This document shows positions 1 to 8,691 of a stretch of DNA of 64,000 bases, piece by piece. The position numbers and the translations under genes are program-made. The stretch lies in NCBI RefSeq assembly GCF_001999725.1, contig NZ_MDDP01000023.1, positions 1 through 64,000 of the forward strand. Reading direction: 5' to 3'. Under the pieces are notes generated by a model. It ran no database searches and was not told the DNA's origin. It worked only from the letters and a program-made list of their open reading frames with translations. The stretch comes from Cellulophaga omnivescoria (GTDB taxonomy: Bacteria > Bacteroidota > Bacteroidia > Flavobacteriales > Flavobacteriaceae). The stretch's first letter is position 1. Each line of letters opens with the position of its first letter.

Positions 1-85
1 AAAAAAAATGTTAATAAAAATATTTTTTTAAACAACCCTAACTTCTATTTTTTAAGTTATTTAAAAATAAAACCTAATAATAGGG

Positions 86-184
86 TTATTTTCTTTTGTA
101 CTTTTTACTGTTTCTAACTCTGTTAAAAATATAAACACCTACTACAAATAATGCTAGTAATGGAAATACAATATCTCCGCCCAT
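86..184 (-). CDS. Small single-pass membrane protein (32 aa), hypothetical
   Basis: I do not recognise this gene. The 32-codon frame begins with Met-Gly-Gly-Asp, continues as one hydrophobic stretch (IVFPLLALFVVGVYIF, about residues 5-20) and ends in a basic tail (RVRNSKKYKRK), the layout of a single-span small membrane protein with a positive-inside C-terminus. It starts 14 bp after the stop of the DUF4199 gene on the same strand, with an AAGAAG stretch just before the ATG, so it could be translated as the last gene of that operon. The coding evidence is only the coherent TM-plus-basic-tail pattern; it could be a chance ORF. Confidence 0.4.
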   Translation of the reverse strand: MGGDIVFPLLALFVVGVYIFNRVRNSKKYKRK

Positions 185-198
185 AATCTTCTTATTTT

Positions 199-681
199 TT
201 AATTCTTTTTATTTTTAATGATAAAAGACACCATTGCTGCTGTTACCACTCCCATAGATAACGCAGTAAATATCCCTTGTCGTATATAATTGTTAATATT
301 AAAATATTCTTTTGCGTTTTCTTGAGTCATTTTTCCTGCACCTACAATGTACGTTGTAATATTAGAAAAATACTCTGGAGAAATATATACCTGGGTTATG
401 TATTGTGTTGCCGGACTTAATACAGCTATTACTGCACTTAAAACAATACCGCTAATAAAACCCTCTTTCCAGGTAATTACACCTTTATAATCTGTTTGTT
501 TTTTATCTCTTAAAGCTAAAACATATAGTACAATAGCCACTATACCAAATAAGTTAGTATATATTAAGTGCTTACTAACGTGGTCTGTATGCCAGCCCAA
601 TTGTTTTTCTATATATGCCCATAAAAGTGCAAAACCAGTAAAGATAAAACCCCATTTTATCTCTGTTTTAAACTTATTCAT
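199..681 (-). CDS. DUF4199 family membrane protein
   Basis: A 160-residue integral membrane protein with four hydrophobic segments (about residues 10-22, 42-58, 72-90 and 136-154), separated by the short charged and polar loops typical of the Bacteroidetes DUF4199 family. The N-terminus (MNKFKTEIKWGFIF, then a WAYIEKQLGWH loop) and the later GFISGIVLSAVIAVL segment fit the family pattern. The biochemical role is unknown. It lies 6 bp downstream of the enoyl-CoA hydratase-like gene and is probably co-transcribed with it; nothing in the sequence ties the two functionally. Confidence 0.75.
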   Translation of the reverse strand: MNKFKTEIKWGFIFTGFALLWAYIEKQLGWHTDHVSKHLIYTNLFGIVAIVLYVLALRDKKQTDYKGVITWKEGFISGIVLSAVIAVLSPATQYITQVYISPEYFSNITTYIVGAGKMTQENAKEYFNINNYIRQGIFTALSMGVVTAAMVSFIIKNKKN

Positions 682-687
682 AAAAGT

Positions 688-1455
688 TTATTTTCTGTAT
701 TTTGATAATGCATTCTTAGTAAAATCTGACAATACTAATTTACCAGAAATTATTGCTCTTTCTTTTAACAAGTCATCCCAATTTTCTGTTCCTCGCCACA
801 ATATTGTTTTCATTTCTTGCAAGGCTTCTGGGTTATATGACGCCAATTTTTCTGTAAAAATCTCAATTTCTTTATCCATTTCTTTAATAGAACCAAACAC
901 CTTAGCAAACAAACCTTTGTCTTTTGCCCAATATGCACTTTGCCAATCTGTAGCAGCTAAAGATAGTTCTGCTAAACCACTTTTACCAACTTTACGTTCT
1001 ACTGCCGGAGCAATTACAAATGGGCCAATACCTATAGATAGTTCAGACAATTTAATAGATGCCGCCTCTGTAGCAAAAGCATAATCACAAGCTGCAGCTA
1101 AACCAACACCGCCACCAACTGTTTTGCCTTGTACACGCCCAACTATTAGTTTTTTGCATTTGCGCATAGCGTTAATAACATTTGCAAAACCACTAAAAAA
1201 TTGTTGACCTTCTTCTAAGTTGGTCACTTCCATTAACTCATCAAATGAAGCACCTGCACAAAAAGCTTTTTCTCCTTCAGACTTTAAAACAATAACATTA
1301 ACTGTTTGGTCTCCTGATAGTTTTAAAATTTCTTTCGTTAACCTATCTAACAATTCTGCCACAAATGAGTTACTTGCCGGATGCCCAAATTCTATTGTTG
1401 CTATTTTATTATCTATACTGGTATATAAACTACCATTTGTTCTTGTTGTGCCCAT
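688..1455 (-). CDS. Enoyl-CoA hydratase/isomerase family protein
   Basis: A 255-residue crotonase-fold protein, the usual length for single-domain family members. Visible hallmarks are the first oxyanion-hole segment (KAFCAGASFDEL, about residues 63-74), the second one (GKTVGGGVGLAAACDYAFAT, about residues 109-128) and a Glu in the SELSIGIGP stretch where crotonases carry a catalytic Glu. Such enzymes hydrate or isomerise acyl-CoA in the cytoplasm; the length and motifs resemble methylglutaconyl-CoA hydratases of leucine breakdown, but the substrate cannot be fixed from sequence alone. It is transcribed leftward, 30 bp after the MATE exporter gene. Confidence 0.8.
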   Translation of the reverse strand: MGTTRTNGSLYTSIDNKIATIEFGHPASNSFVAELLDRLTKEILKLSGDQTVNVIVLKSEGEKAFCAGASFDELMEVTNLEEGQQFFSGFANVINAMRKCKKLIVGRVQGKTVGGGVGLAAACDYAFATEAASIKLSELSIGIGPFVIAPAVERKVGKSGLAELSLAATDWQSAYWAKDKGLFAKVFGSIKEMDKEIEIFTEKLASYNPEALQEMKTILWRGTENWDDLLKERAIISGKLVLSDFTKNALSKYRK

Positions 1456-1485
1456 AAAAACCTTTTTATTATGTAAAAACCAAAA

Positions 1486-2820
1486 TTACGCTTTTTGTAA
1501 CAGGGGACGAAACTTTGTAATGAATTTAACCACCAATGCACCACCTCTTATTAGCATCCAAACCACAAAAGACAACCAAATTCCTGTAAAGCCCCAACCT
1601 AACTCTTTACTTAGGTTTAACATAGGTATAAAACCTAAAAAAGTAGCATCTAAAAGTGTGTCTCTAAGGTATTTCATTTCCCCTAAACCTTTAAAAAGTC
1701 CGTCTAACACAAAAGCTACAGCATTAATTGGTAAGCTTAAAATTATAATATAAAAAACAGCATAAAAAGTATCTAAAGCCACTTGTTCATTAGAAAAAAT
1801 TCTGCCTATAGGATAGTAAAAAGCAAAACCTAACAGCATTAACACAACACTTACAGTTACTCCATACTGCATTATTTTTTTTGCTAAAAGCCAAAGGTTA
1901 TTATAATCTTTTGCACCCAGTAATTTACCTCCTATAATATTACCTGCTGCGCCATAACCATCTATAAAAAAAGCAGAAAACAACCATACATTTATAGCTA
2001 TTGTGTGTGCCCCAATAAACCTATCTCCCAAATCTGTTGCCTCCCTTACTGCTAAAACCAATGCAATATTTAAAGACAATGCACGTACAAATAAGTTTAA
2101 ACTCATAATTACCAAACGTCCCAGCTCTGGGTGTATAGGAAAACGTAGCCTTAGACTAATATCTGTTTTTAAAACCAATAAAAAGAAGGCTATTATTGCC
2201 ATAACTGCTTGTGAAACTAAGCTTGCCCACGCAGCACCATCTAAATACATTGGCTCTAAAACGCCTTGTATGCCGTACACAAAAATGTAATCTAAAAATA
2301 TATTTAATACGGCCCCAATTAAAGCTATTACCATTGGCCAACTTGTATTTTGCAAGCCTCTAAAAATGCCCATTACTGCAAACGTAAATAAGGTTAAAGG
2401 AAACCCCCAAACTCTAATACCGTAATAAGACACACAAAACTCTAAAATTTTATCTTTTGCCTTTAAGAACACAAATATTTCTTCTATAACAAAAACAGTA
2501 GAAAGCAGTATAATAATGCTAAGTAATATGTTAAAAAAAATAGCTTGTACAGGTAATGTTTTAACCTCGTTTAAACGACCAGCTCCTAAATATTGAGATA
2601 TTATAGCAGAAATAGCACTTCTGGTTTGCCCAAGAATCCAAATAAGCATAGATAAAAAAGAGCCAACAATACCTGCTGCCGCCAAAGACTCTAGTCCAAA
2701 CTTAGGAATATTGCCAACAATAGCTGCATCTGTAATAGATAATAATGGCTCTGATATACCAGCAATTGTAGCCGGTATAGCTAGCTTATTTATGTTTTTA
2801 AGATTTACAATTTTATTCAA
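1486..2820 (-). CDS. MATE family efflux transporter
   Basis: A 444-residue polytopic inner-membrane protein with about twelve hydrophobic segments in two homologous halves. The N-terminal half shows LAIPATIAGISEPLLSITDA and LGQTRSAISAIISQYLGAGR, which match the start of DinF-like MATE (multidrug and toxin extrusion) transporters. These proteins export cationic drugs or metabolites using a Na+ or H+ gradient. The start codon follows closely after the GNAT gene (15 bp), and the genes from here to the left edge share one strand, suggesting one leftward transcription unit. The substrate is unknown. Confidence 0.85.
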   Translation of the reverse strand: MNKIVNLKNINKLAIPATIAGISEPLLSITDAAIVGNIPKFGLESLAAAGIVGSFLSMLIWILGQTRSAISAIISQYLGAGRLNEVKTLPVQAIFFNILLSIIILLSTVFVIEEIFVFLKAKDKILEFCVSYYGIRVWGFPLTLFTFAVMGIFRGLQNTSWPMVIALIGAVLNIFLDYIFVYGIQGVLEPMYLDGAAWASLVSQAVMAIIAFFLLVLKTDISLRLRFPIHPELGRLVIMSLNLFVRALSLNIALVLAVREATDLGDRFIGAHTIAINVWLFSAFFIDGYGAAGNIIGGKLLGAKDYNNLWLLAKKIMQYGVTVSVVLMLLGFAFYYPIGRIFSNEQVALDTFYAVFYIIILSLPINAVAFVLDGLFKGLGEMKYLRDTLLDATFLGFIPMLNLSKELGWGFTGIWLSFVVWMLIRGGALVVKFITKFRPLLQKA

Positions 2821-2835
2821 AAAAAAAAGTGGGTT

Positions 2836-3336
2836 TTATAAAACTAGTTCAAAACAATGAAAAGGATGTTCGCTTTGCTTAGGAAAAAATATATCCCCTA
2901 ATTTTTTATAGCCTCTGGTTAGGTAAAAATTAACATTGCGTTTGTTTATGCTAAATGTATCTAAACGTACAGATAAAAAACCATTACTTTTTGCGTATGA
3001 TTCTGCAAAATTCATCAACTTTTGTGCATAACCTTGGCCTTGGTAATCTGGGTTAACAGATAATCTGTGTATGTACAAGTTAGCTTCATTACTTGTTAGC
3101 CATTTAATTGGTATGTACTCATCATCCATATGCGTAGAGAGTACAATGGTTCCTATTATTTTTTTATCAACCTCTAAAACAAAAAGTTCTTCTTGTGCAA
3201 TATCATGCAAAAAAGCCTGTTTACTTGGGTAATGCTCGTTCCATTGGTAAATACCATTTTTAATCATAAAAGCTGCACAAGCTTTTGTAACCGTAATAAT
3301 TTTATCAATTTCTGATTTTTTTGCTAAACGAATCAT
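2836..3336 (-). CDS. GNAT family N-acetyltransferase
   Basis: A 166-residue GNAT-fold protein, the normal single-domain length. The acetyl-CoA binding motif A is visible as NPDYQGQGYAQKLMNFAE (about residues 95-112; pattern Q/RxxGxG/A), preceded by a beta-strand reading LYIHRLSV and followed by the FYLTRGYKKLG element common at the end of the fold. Family members move an acetyl group from acetyl-CoA to an amine on a small molecule or protein; the acceptor is unknown. It is the first gene of the leftward run and diverges from the universal stress protein gene. Confidence 0.85.
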   Translation of the reverse strand: MIRLAKKSEIDKIITVTKACAAFMIKNGIYQWNEHYPSKQAFLHDIAQEELFVLEVDKKIIGTIVLSTHMDDEYIPIKWLTSNEANLYIHRLSVNPDYQGQGYAQKLMNFAESYAKSNGFLSVRLDTFSINKRNVNFYLTRGYKKLGDIFFPKQSEHPFHCFELVL

Positions 3337-3470
3337 TAGAGGTATAAATTAAATTGTAAATTTAGAGTATAAAATACAACTGATAAAATGTACTAGTATT
3401 TTTAATTGGCCATTAACCAAGCCAATAATGTGCAGATCTAGTAACCTAATTAAACTGAAAAAAGAGAAAA

Positions 3471-4274
3471 ATGAAGAACATATTGGTTCCTATAGGAACA
3501 TCTACAGAAAATCATGAAACATTACAATATGCCGTAGATTTTGCTAAAAATTTTGACGCCACTATTTATGTAATGGAAATTTTTAATGTAATATCTGCTG
3601 GTGCCGGTAGTTTAGCAAATGCTACAGATAAAATAGAAAAAAACAGCAGAGAACAATTGTTAGATGTTATACATAAGGTTGATAAAAAAGGAACTGAAAT
3701 AAAAATAGCCACCTACCAAGGTGATATTATTGAAGGCTTAAAAAAAATAGACAAGCAATATTTAGGAATAGACTTAATTATTATGGCTCCTAGAAGTAAT
3801 GATGTTAATGAAGGTAATTACCTAGGCAACACTTCTGGTAAAATTATTAAGCAAACAGATATTCCTACTTTAATAGTTCCTAAAGGTTATGTGTTTAAGC
3901 CTGTAACCTCTATACTTACCGCATTTAAATCTGGTATTTTAAAACGAAAAAGAATACTAAACCCGTTAATTACCATTAAAAAGAAATTTAACTGTACTGT
4001 AAATTTGTTATTGGTAAAAACTCCTGGCTATACAGATGACGACTTAAAAGTAGATACAGCACTTTTAGATATTAGCTCTAAAATGACACTTACAGAAAAT
4101 GCAACTACGTACCTTGGTGTGTTAGAGCACTTTTTAACCAAACAACCAGATATGTTGTGTGTTTTTAGAAGAAAACGAGGCTTTTTTAAAAAATTATGGG
4201 AGAAAAATACCATAGCAAAGGCAGAGTTTTTTGCACCTGTACCAGTGTTAGTATTAAGCGTTAAAAAAGATTAA
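3471..4274 (+). CDS. Universal stress protein (UspA family), two-domain
   Basis: A 267-residue protein with a complete N-terminal Usp domain (MKNILVPIGTSTENHETLQYAVDFAKNF). The ATP-binding-type signature is recognisable around residues 107-141 (LIIMAPRSN, then GNTSGKIIKQTDIPTLIVPKG). The second half is a shorter and degenerate Usp-like domain without that motif but with a closing PVPVLVLS strand, as in the tandem Usp proteins of Flavobacteria. These proteins bind nucleotides and aid stress survival in the cytoplasm. The gene is just upstream of tRNA-Ala on the same strand, with 11 bp between them, so readthrough is possible. Confidence 0.8.
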   Translation: MKNILVPIGTSTENHETLQYAVDFAKNFDATIYVMEIFNVISAGAGSLANATDKIEKNSREQLLDVIHKVDKKGTEIKIATYQGDIIEGLKKIDKQYLGIDLIIMAPRSNDVNEGNYLGNTSGKIIKQTDIPTLIVPKGYVFKPVTSILTAFKSGILKRKRILNPLITIKKKFNCTVNLLLVKTPGYTDDDLKVDTALLDISSKMTLTENATTYLGVLEHFLTKQPDMLCVFRRKRGFFKKLWEKNTIAKAEFFAPVPVLVLSVKKD

Positions 4275-4283
4275 GTTTTTTAC

Positions 4284-4360
<77 letters not shown>

Positions 4361-4377
4361 AAAAAAACAATTTTATT

Positions 4378-4411
4378 AAAAAACCCCTTTACTAAACGTA
4401 AAGGGGTTTTT
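4378..4411 (+). terminator. Rho-independent terminator after tRNA-Ala
   Basis: The inverted repeat AAAAACCCCTTTA / TAAAGGGGTTTTT with a 7-nt loop begins 18 bp after the tRNA. Its T- and A-rich flanks make it usable in both directions, so it may also end the convergent AraC gene at 4431. Confidence 0.85.
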
Positions 4412-4430
4412 AATTGTAGATTTCAATAAA

Positions 4431-5303
4431 TTAATGCTTAGTTATTAACTTCTGTTGGTCTCTAAAATAGCTTGGTGTATAGCCCATTTTACGTTTAAAG
4501 GTTCTATTAAAGTTAGATATGTTGTTAAAACCACTATCAAAACAAATTTCGTTTATAGAGCGTTCTGTCTCTATAAGTAACCTTGCTGCGTGCCCCAAGC
4601 GTAAATCACTAACATAGTCTGAGAATGATGAATTTGTACTTTTTTTAAAAAAATGACTAAATGCAGACTCAGACATATTTACCAAACTTGCCACATCTTT
4701 TAAAGGTATTTTTTGATGCAAATTTTCTTTTATATAATTATTTACCTTCTCTATTCTTCTGCTTTTATGTATGGTATAATGGTCTACATAAGAGTGGGAT
4801 GCCAACATTTTTGTATTGCGTGCAATAGACAAATCATACAAAATAGATAAAAAGTTAAGTAAGGAATCAAAATCCTGAGACTCGGACAAACGCAATATTT
4901 TTGGTTTTAAAACTGCTATTGTTTCTTTAGAAAATAAAATACCTCTTTTAGATTTTTCTATTAAATCTCTTATAGGCAACATTAATTTTCTGTTTAATGC
5001 TAGTTCAGACAAAAACTTTTCATGAAACTGTACGGTTACCACATGTGCATTTGTGTTTTTGTCTTCACCTGTCCAAGCATGCGGAGTATTAGGGCCAACC
5101 AAAACCAAATCGTTATTAACATACTCTTGTATAGAGTCTCCAATAATTCTTTTCCCCGATGAATTTAACACCAAATTAAGTTCTAATTCTGGATGAAAAT
5201 GAACGGGAAAATCAAACTTTGCAGAATGATGATTTAATACAATAAAAAAATCATCTTCAGATATTGGTACCAGTTCTCTTAAAATACGCGCTTCTTTATT
5301 CAT
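4431..5303 (-). CDS. AraC family transcriptional regulator of the adjacent PUL
   Basis: A 290-residue regulator. The N-terminal half is a cupin-like sensor (HHSAKFDFPVHFHPELELNL, about residues 25-45, with the His/Glu pattern of AraC ligand-binding cupins). The C-terminal ~100 residues form the double helix-turn-helix: first HTH around IPLKDVASLVNMSESAFSHF, second around INEICFDSGFNNISNFNRTF, closing with the signature GYTPSYFR. It is divergent from susC across a 260-bp AT-rich spacer. By analogy with other cupin-AraC regulators next to Sus loci, it probably senses an imported sugar and activates the locus. Confidence 0.85.
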   Translation of the reverse strand: MNKEARILRELVPISEDDFFIVLNHHSAKFDFPVHFHPELELNLVLNSSGKRIIGDSIQEYVNNDLVLVGPNTPHAWTGEDKNTNAHVVTVQFHEKFLSELALNRKLMLPIRDLIEKSKRGILFSKETIAVLKPKILRLSESQDFDSLLNFLSILYDLSIARNTKMLASHSYVDHYTIHKSRRIEKVNNYIKENLHQKIPLKDVASLVNMSESAFSHFFKKSTNSSFSDYVSDLRLGHAARLLIETERSINEICFDSGFNNISNFNRTFKRKMGYTPSYFRDQQKLITKH

Positions 5304-5562
5304 AATAGTATCAAATCATATTTGTAAAAAATAAGCCGTCAATTATATTAAAATGTAAATAAATGACTACATTTTTTATCAAATTAAATAAAAATAACTT
5401 AAAAACTACTTATAAAACACAACAAATTTTAATTAAAACAAGCAAAATACAATGCTTAATTCATATAAGTATCATTATTTAACATCATTTACAAAATTAA
5501 TGTTAACCATATGTTATTCTTTTGTAAACAACTTAATTACTAACTAAAAAATTCATGAACTA

Positions 5563-8500
5563 ATGAAATATGAGTTTCAAAAAAGTATGATTTTTATTGT
5601 TTTCTTAATTGTAGGCATTACGGCTACTGCACAAATTAAGGTAACCGGAACAGTAAAATCTAACGACGGTGTTCCTCTACTTGGTGTTACCATTATGGAG
5701 CAGGGTTCTAGCACAAACGGAACCACTACAGATTTTGACGGAAACTTTACTATTGAAGTTGATAGTCCTAAAGATATGCTAGTAATATCTTACATTGGCT
5801 TTGTTACTAAAACGATTGCGATACCAGAAAATAACATTGTAAACGTACAGTTAGTTGAAGATTTAGAACAATTATCTGAGGTGGTTGTTGTTGGTTATGG
5901 TTCTGTAAAAAAGAGCGATTTAACCGGTTCTGTTACTTCGGTAGAAATGGATAATATTCCTAATAAACCTGCAAATTCTATAGACGGTTTACTGCAAGGG
6001 CAAGTTGCTGGTGTACAAGTAACTACACCATCAGACAATCCTGGTGCTGGCGCTGTTATTAGAATTAGAGGTGGTAGCTCTTTACGCGGCGGTAATGACC
6101 CTCTTGTTGTTGTAGACGGTTTTCCTATTGGTTATGCCGGAGATTTAAAACAAATATCGCCACAAGATATTGCTTCTATGGAAGTACTTAAAGATGCTTC
6201 TGCAGCTGCAATTTATGGCTCTAGAGGTGCAAATGGTGTAATTATGATTACTACCAAAAAAGGAGCTAAACACACTACAGAGGTTACTGTGTCTCAGCAA
6301 AATACGTATGCTAGTTTTACGTCTGATTTAAACCTTTGGCGAGACCCTGTTTTAATGGCAGAACTAAGTAATGAAAGTAGAATTAATGGTGGTTTTACGC
6401 CTATTTATATTGGTGCCAATGATGCTAATGGTGTGTATTACCCATCGGTTAGCGAACTTAAAAATGGTAGCTGGGCATACAACACACGTTGGGATGATAT
6501 TGTTTTTCGTGATCCCGTGTCTAACAACACAAATGTTGCTGTACGTAGCCAAACAGACCGCACACAGTTTAGTTTAAGTACAACTTATTACACCAACGAA
6601 GGTGTTTATATTAATGATGATTATGAAAAATTAAATATTAATTTAAACGTAATTCATAAAATTTACAATGACAAAGTTACCATTGGTGGTAACGTTATTT
6701 ACTCTAAAGGAAACCAAAACAACAATGGTGGATTAGCTTACTGGCGCAACCCTATTTTTCCTGTTTATGAAGATGATAACCCTGTTAACGATTATTTTTT
6801 AGCAGGTGCACAAGACTATTCTCACCCAATTGCTTTAACAGAAAACAGAACTAATAAAAATAAATTTTTAGATTTTATAGGTTCTGCATTTATAGAGGTA
6901 GATTTTACAAAAAACCTTAAACTAAAAACTCAAGTAAACCACAAATTTGGGCGTTCTATTACAGATTATTATAACCCTAAAATTTATACCGAAGATGGTA
7001 CTTTTAATAATGGTTCTGGTGGTATTAATAATTGGGAAAGTAGTGAAACCGTTGCAGAAACCTTTTTAACCTACAACAACACTTTTAACAACCTACACAA
7101 TTTTACAGCTATGGGTGGTTTCTCTTACCAAGGGTATGAGGCAAGAACATCTGAGCTAAAAGCGTATGATTTTTTAAACGAATCTTTAGGTAATGGCAAC
7201 CTAGCTACTGGTAACCCAGAAAAACAATCTGTTGCTAATAGCCTTTCTGAAACCGTTATGTACTCTGGCCTTGGCCGTTTAAATTATTCTTATGACGACA
7301 AGTATTTGGTAACTTTTACGATGCGTACAGACGGCTCATCTAAATTTGGAGAAAACAACCAATGGGCTATGTTCCCCTCTGGAGCCTTAGGTTGGAAACT
7401 ACATAAAGAAGATTTTATAAACAACTTAAACATTTTTGACGAACTTAAACTACGTGCTAGTTACGGTATCTCTGGTAACCAAGGCATTTCTCCTTACTTA
7501 ATTAATAGCAGGTACGGGCAAGATCAATACTACGTAAACGGGCGTTGGCAAACAACAATTGGCCCTGGCTATGTGGTTGGGCAAGATAGCCAGAGTGGTA
7601 AAAAAACGTGGGGAGGTATTCCTAATCCAGATTTAAAATGGGAAACTACAGAGCAGTTTAACATTGGTGCAGATTTTGCCTTTTTTAATAACAGATTAAA
7701 AGTTACTGCAGATTATTACAAAAAACATACGTCAGACTTATTACGTGAGCGTTTGCTTTCCCCTTCTTCTTCTTATGATAAAATGTGGGTTAATGATGGC
7801 GAAATAGAAAACCAAGGTGTAGAGATTACTTTAGATGGCACTATGGTTAATAAAGAAGATTGGGGCTTAAACGGTATGTTTATTTTCTCTAGAAACAAAA
7901 ACAAAGTTGTTAGCCTTGGTAATGCGGTTTCGTCTGGTTTAAATACTGATGCGTTAACCGGTATTAAATATGAGTTTTCTGGCAACCAAGTAGAAGCTTT
8001 CCGTGCTATACCAAACATCTTAGCTGTTGGGCAACCTATAAATGTATTTTATGGCTATAAAGTAGATGGCATTATACAGACTGAAGCCGAAGGCTTAGCT
8101 GCTGGCCTAGAGGGCAACTTAGCGCAACCAGGAGAGTTTAAGTATGTAGACTTAAATGAAGATGGTGTTATAGATGAAAACGACCGTACTATAATTGGTA
8201 ATCCTAATCCAGATTTTACAGCAAGTTTAAATCTTAATGGGCGCTACAAAAATTTTGATATTTCGTTATTCTTTAACGGTAGTTTTGGTCAAGATATTTT
8301 TAATACCAAAGCTTTTAGTGAGCCAGGAAACATACCATTACGCTGGACGCAAGACAACACTACAAACAGCTACCCAAGCTTAAGAGACGGACGCACACTT
8401 TACATGTCTGACTGGTTTATAGAAAAAGGAAGCTTTGTACGCCTACAAAACCTTTCTGTTGGCTACAACATTACAAACTTAAACACGGCTTGGTTTAAAA

Positions 8501-8646
8501 AAGGTAGAATTTTTATGAACGGAACCAACCTATTTACCATAACAGATTTTAATGGTTATGACCCAGAATTAGGAGGAGATGGTATTTACTGGGGTGGCTA
8601 CCCTAAGTTAAGGAACTGGACTTTAGGCGTAGAACTAACCTTTTAA
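5563..8646 (+). CDS. SusC/RagA family TonB-linked outer membrane transporter
   Basis: A 1027-residue TonB-dependent transporter of standard SusC length. In order: a signal peptide (about residues 1-24, ending TATAQ), a carboxypeptidase-D-like regulatory domain (KVTGTVKSNDGVPLLGVTI, about 26-105), a plug domain (about 110-230, with the SusC-type segments IRIRGGSSLRGGNDPLVVVD and VLKDASAAAIYGSRGANG), and a long beta-barrel ending in an aromatic residue (ELTF). It imports large oligosaccharides across the outer membrane with its SusD partner, encoded next downstream. A signal for AraC-dependent control was not recognised in the spacer. Confidence 0.93.
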   Translation: MKYEFQKSMIFIVFLIVGITATAQIKVTGTVKSNDGVPLLGVTIMEQGSSTNGTTTDFDGNFTIEVDSPKDMLVISYIGFVTKTIAIPENNIVNVQLVEDLEQLSEVVVVGYGSVKKSDLTGSVTSVEMDNIPNKPANSIDGLLQGQVAGVQVTTPSDNPGAGAVIRIRGGSSLRGGNDPLVVVDGFPIGYAGDLKQISPQDIASMEVLKDASAAAIYGSRGANGVIMITTKKGAKHTTEVTVSQQNTYASFTSDLNLWRDPVLMAELSNESRINGGFTPIYIGANDANGVYYPSVSELKNGSWAYNTRWDDIVFRDPVSNNTNVAVRSQTDRTQFSLSTTYYTNEGVYINDDYEKLNINLNVIHKIYNDKVTIGGNVIYSKGNQNNNGGLAYWRNPIFPVYEDDNPVNDYFLAGAQDYSHPIALTENRTNKNKFLDFIGSAFIEVDFTKNLKLKTQVNHKFGRSITDYYNPKIYTEDGTFNNGSGGINNWESSETVAETFLTYNNTFNNLHNFTAMGGFSYQGYEARTSELKAYDFLNESLGNGNLATGNPEKQSVANSLSETVMYSGLGRLNYSYDDKYLVTFTMRTDGSSKFGENNQWAMFPSGALGWKLHKEDFINNLNIFDELKLRASYGISGNQGISPYLINSRYGQDQYYVNGRWQTTIGPGYVVGQDSQSGKKTWGGIPNPDLKWETTEQFNIGADFAFFNNRLKVTADYYKKHTSDLLRERLLSPSSSYDKMWVNDGEIENQGVEITLDGTMVNKEDWGLNGMFIFSRNKNKVVSLGNAVSSGLNTDALTGIKYEFSGNQVEAFRAIPNILAVGQPINVFYGYKVDGIIQTEAEGLAAGLEGNLAQPGEFKYVDLNEDGVIDENDRTIIGNPNPDFTASLNLNGRYKNFDISLFFNGSFGQDIFNTKAFSEPGNIPLRWTQDNTTNSYPSLRDGRTLYMSDWFIEKGSFVRLQNLSVGYNITNLNTAWFKKGRIFMNGTNLFTITDFNGYDPELGGDGIYWGGYPKLRNWTLGVELTF

Positions 8647-8691
8647 AACCAGTTAAAAATGAAAACATTTACAATAATAAACGAATTGAAA

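Noticed and set aside
1220-1753. Long open frames opposite real genes (for example plus strand 1220-1753)
   Set aside because: They lie antisense to well-supported genes, have low-complexity composition and show no recognisable domain.
5304-5562. Direct-repeat operator for the PUL AraC regulator
   Set aside because: Short AT-rich repeats (for example AAATGTA / TACATTT) are present but no convincing repeat with AraC-like spacing or a good TAnnTTTG element for susC was found.
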